Shown in pieces: positions 26,550 through 36,123 of a stretch of DNA of 64,000 nt (the first letter of the stretch is position 1; each line of letters starts with the position of its first letter). The notes below the pieces were generated by a model, which saw only the letters and a list, made by a program, of their open reading frames with translations, ran no database searches and was not told where the DNA came from. The position numbers and the translations under genes are program-made. Origin of the DNA: Desulfovibrio sp. (GTDB taxonomy: Bacteria; Desulfobacterota; Desulfovibrionia; Desulfovibrionales; Desulfovibrionaceae); NCBI GenBank assembly GCA_022839785.1, contig JALHJW010000001.1:310001-374000 (forward strand). The letters run 5' to 3'.

Positions 26550-27371
26550 CTAGAAGGGCCAGATCTCCATCTTCCAGTTGAGCGGCAGGTAGTACTTGGT
26601 GTCCTTGCCGAACCACTTGTCGTAAATCTTCTGGTAGTCGCCGGAGACCCACATCTCGGCCAGGGACTTGTTCACGAAGTCGCGGAACTTGGAGTCGTTC
26701 TCCGGCAGACCGAGGCCGTACGGCTCGGCGGAGAAGAAGTCGCCCACGATCTCCCAGTCACCCGGGTTCTCGTCGCTGTTCTTGATGCCGAGCAGGATGG
26801 TGGAGTCGGTGGTCACGGCCGCGACCTTGCCCTGCTTCAGGGCCAGGAAGGCCTGGGGATAGTTCTCGAAGGAGATGACCTGGGCCTCGGGCTGGGCGTC
26901 CTTGATGTTCTTCTCGGAGGTGGAGCCCTTGGCCGTACCGACCTTCTTGCCCTTGAGGTCCGCGGTGGAGTTGACGCCGCCGCCCTTCTTCACGAGCAGC
27001 TTCTGGCCGTCCATGAAGTAGGTGATGGAGAAGTCGATGACCTCGTCACGCTCGAACTTGTGGGTCATGGTCGCGGCGACCATGTCCACCGAGCCCTGGG
27101 TCAGCATGGGGATGCGGGTGGCGGAGGTCACGGGCTTGACTTCGAGCTTCACGCCCAGCTTGTCGGCCACGTACTTGCACATGTCGATGTCGAAGCCCAC
27201 GATCTGGTTGGTCTTCTCGTCCACGTAGCCGAAGGGCACCTGGGAGTCCTTCACGCCGCAGACGAGGACGCCCTTGGCCTTGATGTCGTCCAGCTTGCCC
27301 GCCTGGGCCGCGCCGCCGAGGGCGAGGGCGAGGCAGAGCGCCGCCGCGACGATGAGGGTGATCTTGCGCAT
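26550..27371 (-). CDS. Polar amino-acid ABC transporter, periplasmic binding protein
   Basis: A 273-residue solute-binding protein of family 3 (GlnH/HisJ type). Signal peptide MRKITLIVAAALCLALALGG is followed by AAQA cleavage. The mature part opens GVLVCGVKDSQVPFGYVDE, and the family signature GFDIDMCKYVADKLG is at about 74-88. It delivers a polar or acidic amino acid to the two permeases; the exact ligand is not predictable. It lies 46 bp after the ATPase gene. Confidence 0.92.
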   Translation of the reverse strand: MRKITLIVAAALCLALALGGAAQAGKLDDIKAKGVLVCGVKDSQVPFGYVDEKTNQIVGFDIDMCKYVADKLGVKLEVKPVTSATRIPMLTQGSVDMVAATMTHKFERDEVIDFSITYFMDGQKLLVKKGGGVNSTADLKGKKVGTAKGSTSEKNIKDAQPEAQVISFENYPQAFLALKQGKVAAVTTDSTILLGIKNSDENPGDWEIVGDFFSAEPYGLGLPENDSKFRDFVNKSLAEMWVSGDYQKIYDKWFGKDTKYYLPLNWKMEIWPF

Positions 27372-27417
27372 GTTCCGTCCTCCTTGAGGTAATTGGTGAT
27401 GCAGCCGGCCGCGCCGG

Positions 27418-28146
<729 letters not shown>

Positions 28147-28245
28147 GGCGCTCCTTTACGCGGGGACGAAGGGCAACGGGGCCCGGGATGTCGGTCAGAA
28201 TGGAACGGCGGCCTGTTCAGCCGCCGCGCCGGATTGGGTGCAACG

Positions 28246-28273
28246 TTTGTATCCCGTGTGCCGGATTTGTCAA
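28246..28273 (-). promoter_or_regulatory. Sigma-70-type promoter of the amino-acid ABC operon
   Basis: On the minus strand TTGACA (28268-28273), a 16-bp spacer and TACAAA (28246-28251) match the sigma-70 consensus at ten of twelve positions. About 100 nt of leader follow to the ATPase start, including a 6-bp hairpin GGCGGC/GCCGCC near 28206-28224. This is the best housekeeping promoter seen in the gap between the divergent ABC and kor operons. Confidence 0.5.
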
Positions 28274-28431
28274 GCTCGTCACATGCCCGTCCCCAGTCCC
28301 CGGAAAACCGGCCCGGATTGCCATTCCCGGCCGCTTGCTGTATGGCGGGCGGACAGCAACCCGTTTTCGGTCCCGCACACTGTGCGATGCCGCGCGTGGA
28401 CAGCCAACAAATCACCGGCAGAAGTGGCAAA

Positions 28432-28701
28432 ATGACGAAGAAAGCAAAAGGGCAGACCGAGATCACCATCTACCCGGACTGGTGCAAGGGCTGCGGCATC
28501 TGCGTGGAGTTCTGCCCGGCCAAGGTCCTGGCTCTGGGCCGGGACGGCAAGGCCCGGGTGGCGAGGCTGGACGAGTGCATCAACTGCGGCTTTTGCGAGC
28601 GGCACTGCCCGGACTTCGCCATCGTGGTCCGGGGCAAGGGCAGGAAGCGCCGCGCGCCCGCCTGCGCAGAGAACGGCGAAACGCCCGTGGACAAGGAATA
28701 G
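28432..28701 (+). CDS. korD: 2-oxoacid:ferredoxin oxidoreductase, delta (ferredoxin) subunit
   Basis: An 89-residue two-[4Fe-4S] ferredoxin subunit. Clusters are ligated by CKGCGICVEFCP (from residue 18) and CINCGFCERHCP (from about 50). It passes electrons from the TPP site of KorAB to external ferredoxin. The ATG at 28432 fits the family start; the longer upstream frame is not conserved. It is first in a D-A-B-C operon and is 4 bp from korA, the order seen for 2-oxoglutarate oxidoreductase (oorDABC). Confidence 0.9.
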   Translation: MTKKAKGQTEITIYPDWCKGCGICVEFCPAKVLALGRDGKARVARLDECINCGFCERHCPDFAIVVRGKGRKRRAPACAENGETPVDKE

Positions 28702-28705
28702 CGTT

Positions 28706-29857
28706 ATGGCGCAGAAGAAATCGAAACAGCGCAAGGCCGTCTTCGCCCTGGGCAACGAGGCCGTGGTCGAGGGCGCGCTCCTGGCCGGATGCAGCTTCTA
28801 CGCGGGCTACCCCATCACCCCCTCCTCGGAGATCATGGAGGTCATGGCCGCGCGCCTGCCCCGCTCCGAAGACGGCGTGTTCATTCAGATGGAGGACGAG
28901 ATCGCCTCCATGGGCGCGATCATCGGCGCCTCGCTGGCGGGCCGCAAGGCCATGACCGCGACCTCCGGCCCCGGTTTCTCCCTGATGCAGGAGAACCTGG
29001 GTTTCGCCTGCATGACCGAGGTTCCCCTGGTGGTGGTCAACGTCATGCGCGGCGGCCCCTCCACCGGCCTGCCCACCTCGCCCGCGCAAGGCGACGTGCA
29101 GCAGGCCCGCTGGGGCACGCACGGCGACCACCCGGTCATCGTGCTCTCGGCCTCGGACGTGCGCGAATGCCTGGAGATGACCATCACGGCCTTCAATTTC
29201 GCGGAGAAGTACCGCACCCCCGTGATCCTGCTCCTCGACGAGATCACGGCCCACACGCGCGAGAAGATCGAACTGCCCGAGCCGGGCGAGCTGGAGATCG
29301 TCGGCCGCTCCTACCCCACCGTGCCGCCCGAGTGGTACAAGCCCTACGAGGACACCATGCGCGGCGTCTCGCCCATGCCCCCCATCGGCTCGGGCTACCG
29401 CCACCACGTCACCGGCCTGACCCACGACGTGCTGGGCTTTCCCACGCAGCGCCCCGACGAGGTCAAGGCGATCATGGAACGGCTGTTCCGCAAGATCGAC
29501 CAGTTCTACCCCGACATCATGCTCGTCGAGGAGTACATGACCGAGGACGCGGACATCGGCGTGGTGGCCTACGGCTCGGTGGCGCGCTCGGCCGAGCTGG
29601 CCATCGACATGGCGCGCGAGCAGGGCTACAAGGCCGGGCTCATCAAGCTGAAGACCCTCTTCCCCTTCCCCAAGCCCTTCGTGAACCGGCTGGCCGCCCG
29701 CTGCTCGCGCATCGTGGTCCCGGAGATGAACATGGGCCAGATGTCGCGCGAGGTGAAACGCGTCGCGGCCCGCACCACCTCGATCCGCACCGTCAACCGC
29801 ATCGACGGCCAGATCATCACTCCGACCCAGATCTGCAAGGCGATCACCCAGGGGTAA
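28706..29857 (+). CDS. korA: 2-oxoacid:ferredoxin oxidoreductase, alpha subunit
   Basis: A 383-residue subunit of the pyruvate/2-oxoglutarate oxidoreductase superfamily. The N-terminal domain I (SFYAGYPITPSSEIME, about residues 25-40; EDEIASMGAIIGAS near 65) and the C-terminal transketolase-like domain (EEYMTEDADIGVVAYGS near 275) are both present, and the gamma domain is separate (korC). With KorB it oxidatively decarboxylates a 2-oxoacid with CoA; 2-oxoglutarate is most likely from gene order. It is 3 bp upstream of korB. Confidence 0.93.
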   Translation: MAQKKSKQRKAVFALGNEAVVEGALLAGCSFYAGYPITPSSEIMEVMAARLPRSEDGVFIQMEDEIASMGAIIGASLAGRKAMTATSGPGFSLMQENLGFACMTEVPLVVVNVMRGGPSTGLPTSPAQGDVQQARWGTHGDHPVIVLSASDVRECLEMTITAFNFAEKYRTPVILLLDEITAHTREKIELPEPGELEIVGRSYPTVPPEWYKPYEDTMRGVSPMPPIGSGYRHHVTGLTHDVLGFPTQRPDEVKAIMERLFRKIDQFYPDIMLVEEYMTEDADIGVVAYGSVARSAELAIDMAREQGYKAGLIKLKTLFPFPKPFVNRLAARCSRIVVPEMNMGQMSREVKRVAARTTSIRTVNRIDGQIITPTQICKAITQG

Positions 29858-29860
29858 GGC

Positions 29861-30769
29861 ATGGCCGACATCACCGAACTCATCCACGACTACCTCAGGC
29901 ACAACAAGAAGTTCCCCCACGTCTTCTGCGCGGGCTGCGGCCACGGCATCGTGCTCGGCGCGCTGATCCGCTCCATCCACGCCCTGGGCCTGTCCAAGGA
30001 CGAGGTCTGCATCGTGGCGGGCATCGGCTGCTCGGGCCGCATCGCGGCCTACGTGGACTTCAACACCGTGCACACCACCCACGGCCGCGCCCTGACCTTC
30101 GCCACGGGCATCAAGATGGCCAATCCGAAACTCAAGGTCATCACCATCATGGGCGACGGCGACGCCATGTCCATCGGCGGCAACCACCTCATCCACGCCG
30201 CGCGCCGCAACATCGGCGTCACCGCCCTGGTGCTCAACAACAACATCTACGGCATGACCGGCGGCCAGTGCTCGGCCACCACGCCGCAGGGGGCCACGAC
30301 CCAGACCACGCCCTTCGGCCAGATGGAGAAGGCCTTCGACATCGTCACCCTGGCCGCGGCTGCCGGGGCCAACGGCGTGTACCGCGGCAGCACCTTCCAC
30401 GTGAACATGCTCGACCGCCTCGTGGCCACGGCCATCGAGCGGCCGGGCTTCAACCTCGTGGAGATCATCACCCCCTGCCACACGCAGTACGGCCGCAAGA
30501 ACAAGTACAAGTCCGCCGTGGACATGTTCAAGTGGATCAAGAAGAACTGCGTGCCCAAGGAAAAATTCGACGCCCTGCCCGAGGCCGATCGGGGCGAGAA
30601 GATGCCCATCGGCACCTTCGTGGAGAAGGACCACAAGGGCCTGGAGCAGCTCTACGGCGAACTGCAGGCCCGGCTGAACAGGCCCGGCAGGCCCGTGGCC
30701 GAACCGGAGCAGCCGTCGGCGCAGCATGCGGAGGAATCCCGCAACATCATGAACAAGGAACCGAAATGA
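29861..30769 (+). CDS. korB: 2-oxoacid:ferredoxin oxidoreductase, beta (TPP) subunit
   Basis: A 302-residue TPP-binding subunit. CAGCGHG near residue 22 and GIGCSGR near 53 precede the TPP/Mg motif MGDGDAMSIGGNH (about 97-109) and NNNIYGMTGGQ (126-136). The C-terminal 40 residues (PAEPEQPSAQHAEE-like, Pro/Glu/Gln-rich) exceed the usual length and look disordered. Its TGA overlaps the korC ATG. Confidence 0.93.
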   Translation: MADITELIHDYLRHNKKFPHVFCAGCGHGIVLGALIRSIHALGLSKDEVCIVAGIGCSGRIAAYVDFNTVHTTHGRALTFATGIKMANPKLKVITIMGDGDAMSIGGNHLIHAARRNIGVTALVLNNNIYGMTGGQCSATTPQGATTQTTPFGQMEKAFDIVTLAAAAGANGVYRGSTFHVNMLDRLVATAIERPGFNLVEIITPCHTQYGRKNKYKSAVDMFKWIKKNCVPKEKFDALPEADRGEKMPIGTFVEKDHKGLEQLYGELQARLNRPGRPVAEPEQPSAQHAEESRNIMNKEPK

Positions 30770-31383
30770 AGACGGCCCAGGAACTGAACCGTTTCGAGAT
30801 CCGGCTCTCCGGCACGGGCGGACAGGGCATCATCACCCTGGGGCGCATCCTGGGCGGCGGCCTGGCCCTGGGCATGGGCTACCACGTGACCCAGACCCAG
30901 AGCTACGGCCCCGAAGCGCGCGGCGGCGCGAGCCGCTCCGACCTCGTGGTCAGCTCCAGACGCATCAGCTACCCCAAGACCGAAAGCATCGACCTGCTCG
31001 TGGCCCTCTCCCAGGAGGCCTGCTACGCCTACTACCGCTTCATCAAGCCGGGCGGCGTGCTGCTCGTGGACTCCGGACTGGTCAGGCAGACCCCGTCCAA
31101 CGTCTTCCTGGGGCTGCCCTTCACCGACCTCACGGTGCGCAAGCTCAAGGTCCCGCAGGCCATGAACGTGGTCGTGCTGGGCGCGCTGACCTGGCTGCTG
31201 CCCTTCGCCGAGGCGCGGGTCATGAAACAGGCCCTGCGCGACAGCCTGCCGCCCAAGCTGCACGAACTGAACCTCAAGGCCTTCCAGCTCGGCTACTCCG
31301 AGGCCAGAAAGGCCTTCGACCCGCACGAGGCCTGGACGCCCAAGCCCGATGACGACGACGGCGACGAACGCATCGTGCTGTAG
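30766..31383 (+). CDS. korC: 2-oxoacid:ferredoxin oxidoreductase, gamma subunit
   Basis: A 205-residue gamma subunit. The family opening IRLSGTGGQGIITLGRILG (about residues 12-30) and SYGPEARGGASRSDLVVS (45-62) are diagnostic; this domain helps CoA handling and assembly. It starts within the korB stop (ATGA) and ends the operon, followed by a strong terminator. A short acidic tail (PDDDDGDE) is unusual but harmless. Confidence 0.93.
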   Translation: MKTAQELNRFEIRLSGTGGQGIITLGRILGGGLALGMGYHVTQTQSYGPEARGGASRSDLVVSSRRISYPKTESIDLLVALSQEACYAYYRFIKPGGVLLVDSGLVRQTPSNVFLGLPFTDLTVRKLKVPQAMNVVVLGALTWLLPFAEARVMKQALRDSLPPKLHELNLKAFQLGYSEARKAFDPHEAWTPKPDDDDGDERIVL

Positions 31384-31404
31384 CCGCCTGGACAGGCGCA
31401 CGAG

Positions 31405-31442
31405 AAACGGCCGGGAGGCGAACCTCCCGGCCGTTTTCTTTG
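31405..31442 (+). terminator. Intrinsic terminator of the kor operon
   Basis: A perfect 14-bp stem (31405-31418 with 31423-31436) capped by a CGAA tetraloop and followed by TTCTTTG, 21 bp after the korC stop. The stem's A-rich 5' arm also lets it work in reverse for the convergent tautomerase gene. Confidence 0.85.
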
Positions 31443-31460
31443 CTCGTGAACGTCGCGGGG

Positions 31461-31820
31461 CTAGGCCGCGGGCTTGGCCACGGTGCCCTTGTTCACGCCG
31501 GTCAGTTCGGGGTCCAGGGTCTTGAACTCGATGAGGCCCATGTTCGCGGGCACGCCGAGTTCGCGCTCCAGAAACTCGCCCAGCCACTTGGCCAGGGCCG
31601 GGCAGTCGTCGGCCGTCAGGCCGATGCTCTTCAGCTCCACGAAGGCGGCCGGGGTCTCCACGCCGCGGTAGGCCAGGGCCAGACCCGGCGTGATCACGGT
31701 CAGGATGCGCTCCACGGGCTTGCCGATGGCCGCGGCGGCCTCATTGGCGAGCTTGAGCGCCTTGGCTTTGGCGGCGGCGGCGTCCAGGGACACGTTGGTT
31801 TCGATCTTGATGCAGGGCAT
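31461..31820 (-). CDS. MIF/phenylpyruvate tautomerase-family protein
   Basis: A 119-residue tautomerase-superfamily protein. It begins MPCIKIETNVSL, placing the catalytic Pro directly after the removable Met, and retains PVERILTVITPGLALAYRG and ANMGLIEFKTLDPELTG of the MIF fold. The physiological substrate is unknown. It lies 22 bp after the cupin gene on the same strand, so the two may be co-transcribed. Confidence 0.85.
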   Translation of the reverse strand: MPCIKIETNVSLDAAAAKAKALKLANEAAAAIGKPVERILTVITPGLALAYRGVETPAAFVELKSIGLTADDCPALAKWLGEFLERELGVPANMGLIEFKTLDPELTGVNKGTVAKPAA

Positions 31821-31842
31821 GATGCTTCCTCCTTGGAACGAA

Positions 31843-32232
31843 TTATACGCGCTCGTCCTGCCCGGCCGCTTCAGGCGGCAGCAGGACGGTGTCGTCGTGG
31901 TCGTAGGCCGGGGCGCAACAGCACAGAATGACCAGCTCGCCGCTCCCGGTGTTCGCGATGTCGTGCGGCGTGCCGGGCGGGATGAGCACGGTGTCGCCCG
32001 CCGCCACGTCGAAGACCTCGCGGCCCAGGGTCATGCGCCCCTGGCCCTGCGTCACGTGGTACAACTCCTCGCTCACGCGGTGCACGTGCAGCGCCGTGCT
32101 CCCGCCAGGGGCCACCCGCGCCTCGGCCAGGCTCTGGTTGCGCACGGCATGGCGCGCCGGATGCATCAGCTCCCGGATGACCGAGCCGTCCTTGGTGACG
32201 TAGGGCGGGGCGTCCTTGTATCGCGTACGCAT
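31843..32232 (-). CDS. Single-domain cupin protein
   Basis: A 129-residue cupin. Motif 1 GGSTALHVHRVSEELYHVTQG (about residues 43-63) supplies the His/Glu metal ligands and motif 2 GDTVLIPPGTPHDIAN (79-94) the second His. Such proteins are often small metal-dependent isomerases or sensors; the substrate is unknown. It is 7 bp downstream of mrcA and upstream of the tautomerase gene. Confidence 0.82.
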   Translation of the reverse strand: MRTRYKDAPPYVTKDGSVIRELMHPARHAVRNQSLAEARVAPGGSTALHVHRVSEELYHVTQGQGRMTLGREVFDVAAGDTVLIPPGTPHDIANTGSGELVILCCCAPAYDHDDTVLLPPEAAGQDERV

Positions 32233-32239
32233 GGAGAAC

Positions 32240-34585
32240 CTAGAACACCTGCTTGAACAAATCCTCGCCCTGGCTCTTCTCGCCTTCCAGCGAAGACGCG
32301 CCCTGGGAGACCTGGGTCGGTTCGGTGCCGCTGTAAAAGGGCAGAAAATAGCTCTCGTCCGTGCCCGGACCGGCCAGCAGGCCGTTCTTGGCGTCCACGC
32401 GCACCATGGTCACGCCGGGCGGCTGGGGGAAGTCGTCGGGCGGGAAATTCTTCTCCACTTCCTTGCGGTAGTCCACCCAGATGGACAGGGCGACGCGCGA
32501 GCCGGTCTCGTACTTGCCCATGGGGCGGTGGTCGTCGAAGCCCACATAGACCACGGAGACCAGGTGCGGCGTGTAGCCCACGAACCAGGCGTCGCGCTCG
32601 TCGTTGGTGGTGCCGGTCTTCCCCGCCAAGGGACGGTTCAGGACCTTGGCCCGCTGGCCCGTGCCGTCGCGCACCACCTCTTTCATCATGGAGGCGATGA
32701 GGTAGGCGTTCTGCGGGCTGATGGCCTCGCGGGTCTCCGGTTCGCTCGTGTAGATCTCCTGGCCCCAGGCGTCGGCCACGCGCAGGATGGCGCGCGGCTT
32801 GACGGTCGTGCCGCCCCGCGCGAAGGCGGAGTAGGCTCCGGCCATCATCAGCGGCGTGACCTCGGCCGTGCCCAGGCATTCGGAGAGGTTGCCCTGGAAA
32901 TTGGCCTCCAGGCCCAGGGCCCTGGCGCGTTCGGCCACATTGCGGATGCCGATGCGCTGGGCCACGCGGATGGTCACCAGGTTGCGCGACTTGGCCAGGG
33001 CCGTGCGCAGCAGGGTGGGGCCGAGGAAGTTCTCCTCGTAGTTCTCGGGCTTCCAGACCTGGGAAGTGGAATAGTCGGTGAAGACGATGGGCGAGTCCAG
33101 GACGACGGAGGCCGGGGTGTAGCCCATGTCCAGGGCCGTGGAGTAGACGATGGGCTTGAAGGACGAGCCGGGCTGACGCCTGGCCTGGGTGGCGCGGTTG
33201 AATTGCGAACGCTCGAAGGAATAGCCCCCCACCAGCGCCACCAGCTCGCCCGTCTCGGGCAGCACCGAGGCCAGCGCGCCCTCCACGTCCGGCTCCTGCT
33301 GCAAGGCGAGCTGCCAGCCCGTCCGGCCCTCGGCCGGACGCTCCGTCACCTCGACCCAGACCACGTCGCCGGGCTTGACCACCTGCGTGGCGTCCCTGAC
33401 CGCGGCCACCTCCTCGGTGGCGCGGCGGATGTCGGGCTTGCGCGCCCAGTGCATGGTGCTCGCCGGGATGTCGCCGCTGAAGCGGCCCAGGCGCACCTGC
33501 GCGCCCGAGGGCACGGCCTTGACCACCAGCACCTTGGTCCAGTCGCCCTTCTTCAGGTGCTCGGCCGCCTCCGCGCCGTCGCGCAAAAAAGCTTCCTGCT
33601 GCCGGGCGTCGAGGTGCGCCGCCGGACCGTTCCAGCCACGCCGCCGGGTGGAGGCCACGAGCCCGTCGCGCATGGCCGCCTCGGCCGCGGCCTGGTGCTC
33701 CAGGTCGCAGGCGGTCCAGACGTGCAAGCCGCCCTCGTAGGTCTGGGTTTCGCCGTAATGCTCCACGAGCCAGCGCCGGACCTCTTCGAGATACCAGGAG
33801 CCGAGCTTCCAGGAGATGTCATCCATGCTCTTGAGCACGAGCGTCTCGGCAAGGGCCAGCTCCATATCCTGGCGGGTGATCCAGCCCTTGTCCAGCATCT
33901 GGTCGAGCACGTACCGCTGGCGGCCCTTTGCCGCCTCCCAGTTCTGGAAGGGATTGTAGCGCGTGGGAGCCTGGGGCAGACCGGCCAGCAGCGCGGACTC
34001 GGCCAGGGAAAGCTCGTTCACGTGCTTGCCGAAGAAGGTCCGGGCGGCGGCCTCCACGCCGTAGGCCCCCGCGCCCAGGTAGATGTGGTTCAGGTAGATG
34101 GTGAGGATGTCGTCCTTCTGGAGATATTTCTCCAGGCGGTAGGCCAGGATGGCCTCCTTGATCTTGCGCTGGTAGCTCTTTTCCGAGGAGAGCAGCAGCC
34201 GCTTGATGACCTGCTGCGTGATGGTCGAGCCGCCCTGTTTGATCTCGCCCGCGGAGAGGTTGCGCAAAAAGGCGCGGAAGATGGCCGAGGGGTCCACTCC
34301 CTCGTGCTGGTAGAAGCCCGCGTCCTCGGCGGCCAGGAAGGCCTTGGGCACCCAGGGCGACATCTCGGGGATGGTGGCGAGGAAGCGCTTCTCGCGAAAG
34401 AAGTAGCCGAGCACGCGGTTGTCGCGGGCGTAGACCGTGGTCACTAGGGGCGGCCGGTAGTCGGACAGGGTCTTGAAGTTGGGCAGGTCGCGCGACGCCC
34501 AGAGATAGATCCCGAGGCCCGCGCCGATGGCGAAGAGTACGCCGAGCGAACCGAGGATGACCAGGGCGATGAACAGTTTTTTCAT
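32240..34585 (-). CDS. mrcA: Penicillin-binding protein 1A (bifunctional)
   Basis: A 781-residue class A PBP that polymerises and cross-links peptidoglycan. One N-terminal membrane anchor (LFIALVILGSLGVLFAIGAG) is followed by the GT51 glycosyltransferase domain (AEDAGFYQHEGVD; GGSTITQQ; KIKEAILAYRLEKYL). The transpeptidase has SSFKP (active Ser), SRN and KTGTT. The ATG overlaps the stop of the YkgJ-type gene by ATGA, so the pair are translationally coupled. Length and domain order are normal. Confidence 0.96.
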   Translation of the reverse strand: MKKLFIALVILGSLGVLFAIGAGLGIYLWASRDLPNFKTLSDYRPPLVTTVYARDNRVLGYFFREKRFLATIPEMSPWVPKAFLAAEDAGFYQHEGVDPSAIFRAFLRNLSAGEIKQGGSTITQQVIKRLLLSSEKSYQRKIKEAILAYRLEKYLQKDDILTIYLNHIYLGAGAYGVEAAARTFFGKHVNELSLAESALLAGLPQAPTRYNPFQNWEAAKGRQRYVLDQMLDKGWITRQDMELALAETLVLKSMDDISWKLGSWYLEEVRRWLVEHYGETQTYEGGLHVWTACDLEHQAAAEAAMRDGLVASTRRRGWNGPAAHLDARQQEAFLRDGAEAAEHLKKGDWTKVLVVKAVPSGAQVRLGRFSGDIPASTMHWARKPDIRRATEEVAAVRDATQVVKPGDVVWVEVTERPAEGRTGWQLALQQEPDVEGALASVLPETGELVALVGGYSFERSQFNRATQARRQPGSSFKPIVYSTALDMGYTPASVVLDSPIVFTDYSTSQVWKPENYEENFLGPTLLRTALAKSRNLVTIRVAQRIGIRNVAERARALGLEANFQGNLSECLGTAEVTPLMMAGAYSAFARGGTTVKPRAILRVADAWGQEIYTSEPETREAISPQNAYLIASMMKEVVRDGTGQRAKVLNRPLAGKTGTTNDERDAWFVGYTPHLVSVVYVGFDDHRPMGKYETGSRVALSIWVDYRKEVEKNFPPDDFPQPPGVTMVRVDAKNGLLAGPGTDESYFLPFYSGTEPTQVSQGASSLEGEKSQGEDLFKQVF

Positions 34586-35175
34586 GGTGCGGTGTCGTTT
34601 TGTTGCAGGCGCAGGGTCACGCCGGGCATGCCGGGTTCCGGGGGCAGTCCCCAGGCCAGCCGCAGCCGGGCGAACAGGTCGCGTGACTTCTGGGACGAAA
34701 GTCCGACGCTGTCAAGCAGCCGGGCGCGGCCCCCGGCCTCCTTGACCGCCAGACAGAGCCCGGCCAGGACGTGCAGCCTGCCCGCCGAGTACCAGACGGG
34801 AAAGAGGCGGCAGTAGTAGGGCCGGGCCTCGCCGGGCAGGGTGCAGCCCGCGTCGCCCAGCAGGGCGCAGCGGCCGTCGGGGCGCGTGGCCAGCCGGAAA
34901 TGGTGCTTGCGCGGATGGAACAGGCGGCGCACCAGTTCCTCTTCGCCCGGGAAGAGACGGCACATGTGGCCCAGGAAGGCCTCGGCGTTGGCCTCCTGGG
35001 CGAACCAGCCGTGCGCCCCCGCGAAATCGCGGATGCGGTCCATCTCGATGTCGGAGAGGGGGAAGCAGGCTTCTTCCTGACCCGGAGCGATGCGGCAGCA
35101 GGAGCCGGTGACGGCTGCGCAACGTACGCAGACTGCCGGGCTGCCGGTGTCCGGACCGCCGGGGCCGCTGTTCAT
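34582..35175 (-). CDS. YkgJ-family cysteine-cluster protein
   Basis: A 197-residue protein with the zinc/iron-chelating CxxCxxxCC pattern: CVRCAAVTGSCC (about residues 16-27), then CALLGDAGCTLPGEARPYYCRLFP (in part GCTLPGEARPYYCR, near 110-125). YkgJ-family proteins bind metal clusters; biochemical roles are poorly known. It overlaps mrcA by 4 nt upstream of it, suggesting co-expression with cell-wall synthesis, but a functional link is unproven. Confidence 0.8.
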   Translation of the reverse strand: MNSGPGGPDTGSPAVCVRCAAVTGSCCRIAPGQEEACFPLSDIEMDRIRDFAGAHGWFAQEANAEAFLGHMCRLFPGEEELVRRLFHPRKHHFRLATRPDGRCALLGDAGCTLPGEARPYYCRLFPVWYSAGRLHVLAGLCLAVKEAGGRARLLDSVGLSSQKSRDLFARLRLAWGLPPEPGMPGVTLRLQQNDTAP

Positions 35176-35272
35176 GGCGATGGTGTCGTCGTCTCCGCGA
35201 AGGGTTTTGCCGTGACCATAAGAGGCTGAAGGGTAAGACGTCGCGTCCCGGATGTCCAGGGAAAGCGGACGG

Positions 35273-35629
35273 CTACGCCTCGTCCGGCCGGTAGGGGCCG
35301 ACCCGGGCCTGACGCTGGAACTCCAGGATGGCGTCGGGTGGGATGTCGAGCGGGCTTTCGAACCGCACGCCGAGTTCCGCGCCGCTCACCCAGACGATCT
35401 CGGCCTCCTTCTCCCTGGCGTGAGGCGTCAGGGGCTCGGGGAAATCCTCCAGCACGATGCGCGCCCCGGGCCGCAGGAGCCCGGCGTCGTCGGCCGCGGC
35501 GAGTTCGATCTTCATGCCCATCAGGCTGACGTTGCGCAGCACTCCGGGGTAGCGGGCTTTCTTGTGCTTGAGGATGCAGAAATCGACTTCGAGAGGTACG
35601 CGCTTTTCGCGCCGTTTTTCGCTGCCCAT
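35273..35629 (-). CDS. PilZ-domain protein (c-di-GMP binding) A
   Basis: A 118-residue single PilZ domain. The c-di-GMP motif is visible: RREKRVPLEVD near residues 6-16 (RxxxR-like) and NVSLMGMKIE at 33-42 (D/NxSxxG). GGAGGAAGC precedes the ATG at 35629. It is followed on the same strand, after the next promoter region, by the YkgJ gene. Its target is unknown; stand-alone PilZ proteins usually act on motility, pili or exopolysaccharide machinery. Confidence 0.82.
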   Translation of the reverse strand: MGSEKRREKRVPLEVDFCILKHKKARYPGVLRNVSLMGMKIELAAADDAGLLRPGARIVLEDFPEPLTPHAREKEAEIVWVSGAELGVRFESPLDIPPDAILEFQRQARVGPYRPDEA

Positions 35630-35686
35630 GCTTCCTCCGGGTTCCGCGGCCGCAGGCCGCACGGCCCATGCATAGCGCAGGCCCCC

Positions 35687-35724
35687 AAAAAAGCAAGCGC
35701 GCCCGGGCCTGTCCCGGACGCGCT
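35687..35724 (-). terminator. Intrinsic terminator downstream of PilZ gene B
   Basis: On the minus strand a 12-bp stem with one mismatch (arms 35713-35724 and 35696-35707) is followed by TTGCTTTTTT (complement of 35687-35696). It lies 21 bp after the PilZ-B stop and separates the two PilZ genes into different transcripts. Confidence 0.75.
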
Positions 35725-35745
35725 CCGCGCCGGAGCCCCGGCGGC

Positions 35746-36123
35746 TCAGGCCCGCAGGTCGAGCTGCAAGAGGCGGAAGTACCAGAAATCCTTGGTTTCG
35801 GCCGGAAGCGGCTGGCTGAAGGCGATGCCCGCGAACAGTCCCTCGCGCCAGACCATGCGTCCTGGAAAGGATTTTCCCGCCAAGCCTTCCCAGGCTTCGG
35901 GCAGATCCCGGACCTGCACCGGACAGCCCGTGCACAGGGCGCTCGTCTCGTCGCAGGAGGAGAACTCCACCCGGACGCCTCCAAGGCTGATGTCCCGCAC
36001 GATGGCCAGATGCCCCTGTCCCCCCGGCAGGGCCACCTCGCAGAAGTCCGCGTCCATGGCGATGCGCGGCGTCTGACGCTTTTCCTCGTAATCCGTGCCC
36101 ATCGTCCCCCCGGACGCATTCAT
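35746..36123 (-). CDS. PilZ-domain protein (c-di-GMP binding) B
   Basis: A 125-residue PilZ domain with KRQTPRIAMD near residues 15-24 and the motif DISLGGVRVEFS at 44-55. An added Cys pair (ALCTGCPV) near 62-69 is not usual for PilZ. An internal ATG at codon 8 is an alternative start. It is a diverged neighbour of PilZ A; each has its own transcription unit, judged by the terminator between them. Confidence 0.82.
   Translation of the reverse strand: MNASGGTMGTDYEEKRQTPRIAMDADFCEVALPGGQGHLAIVRDISLGGVRVEFSSCDETSALCTGCPVQVRDLPEAWEGLAGKSFPGRMVWREGLFAGIAFSQPLPAETKDFWYFRLLQLDLRA

Noticed and set aside
28246..28432. Riboswitch or leader upstream of korDABC
   Set aside because: No recognisable fold; only the promoter and leader hairpin of the divergent ABC operon were found.
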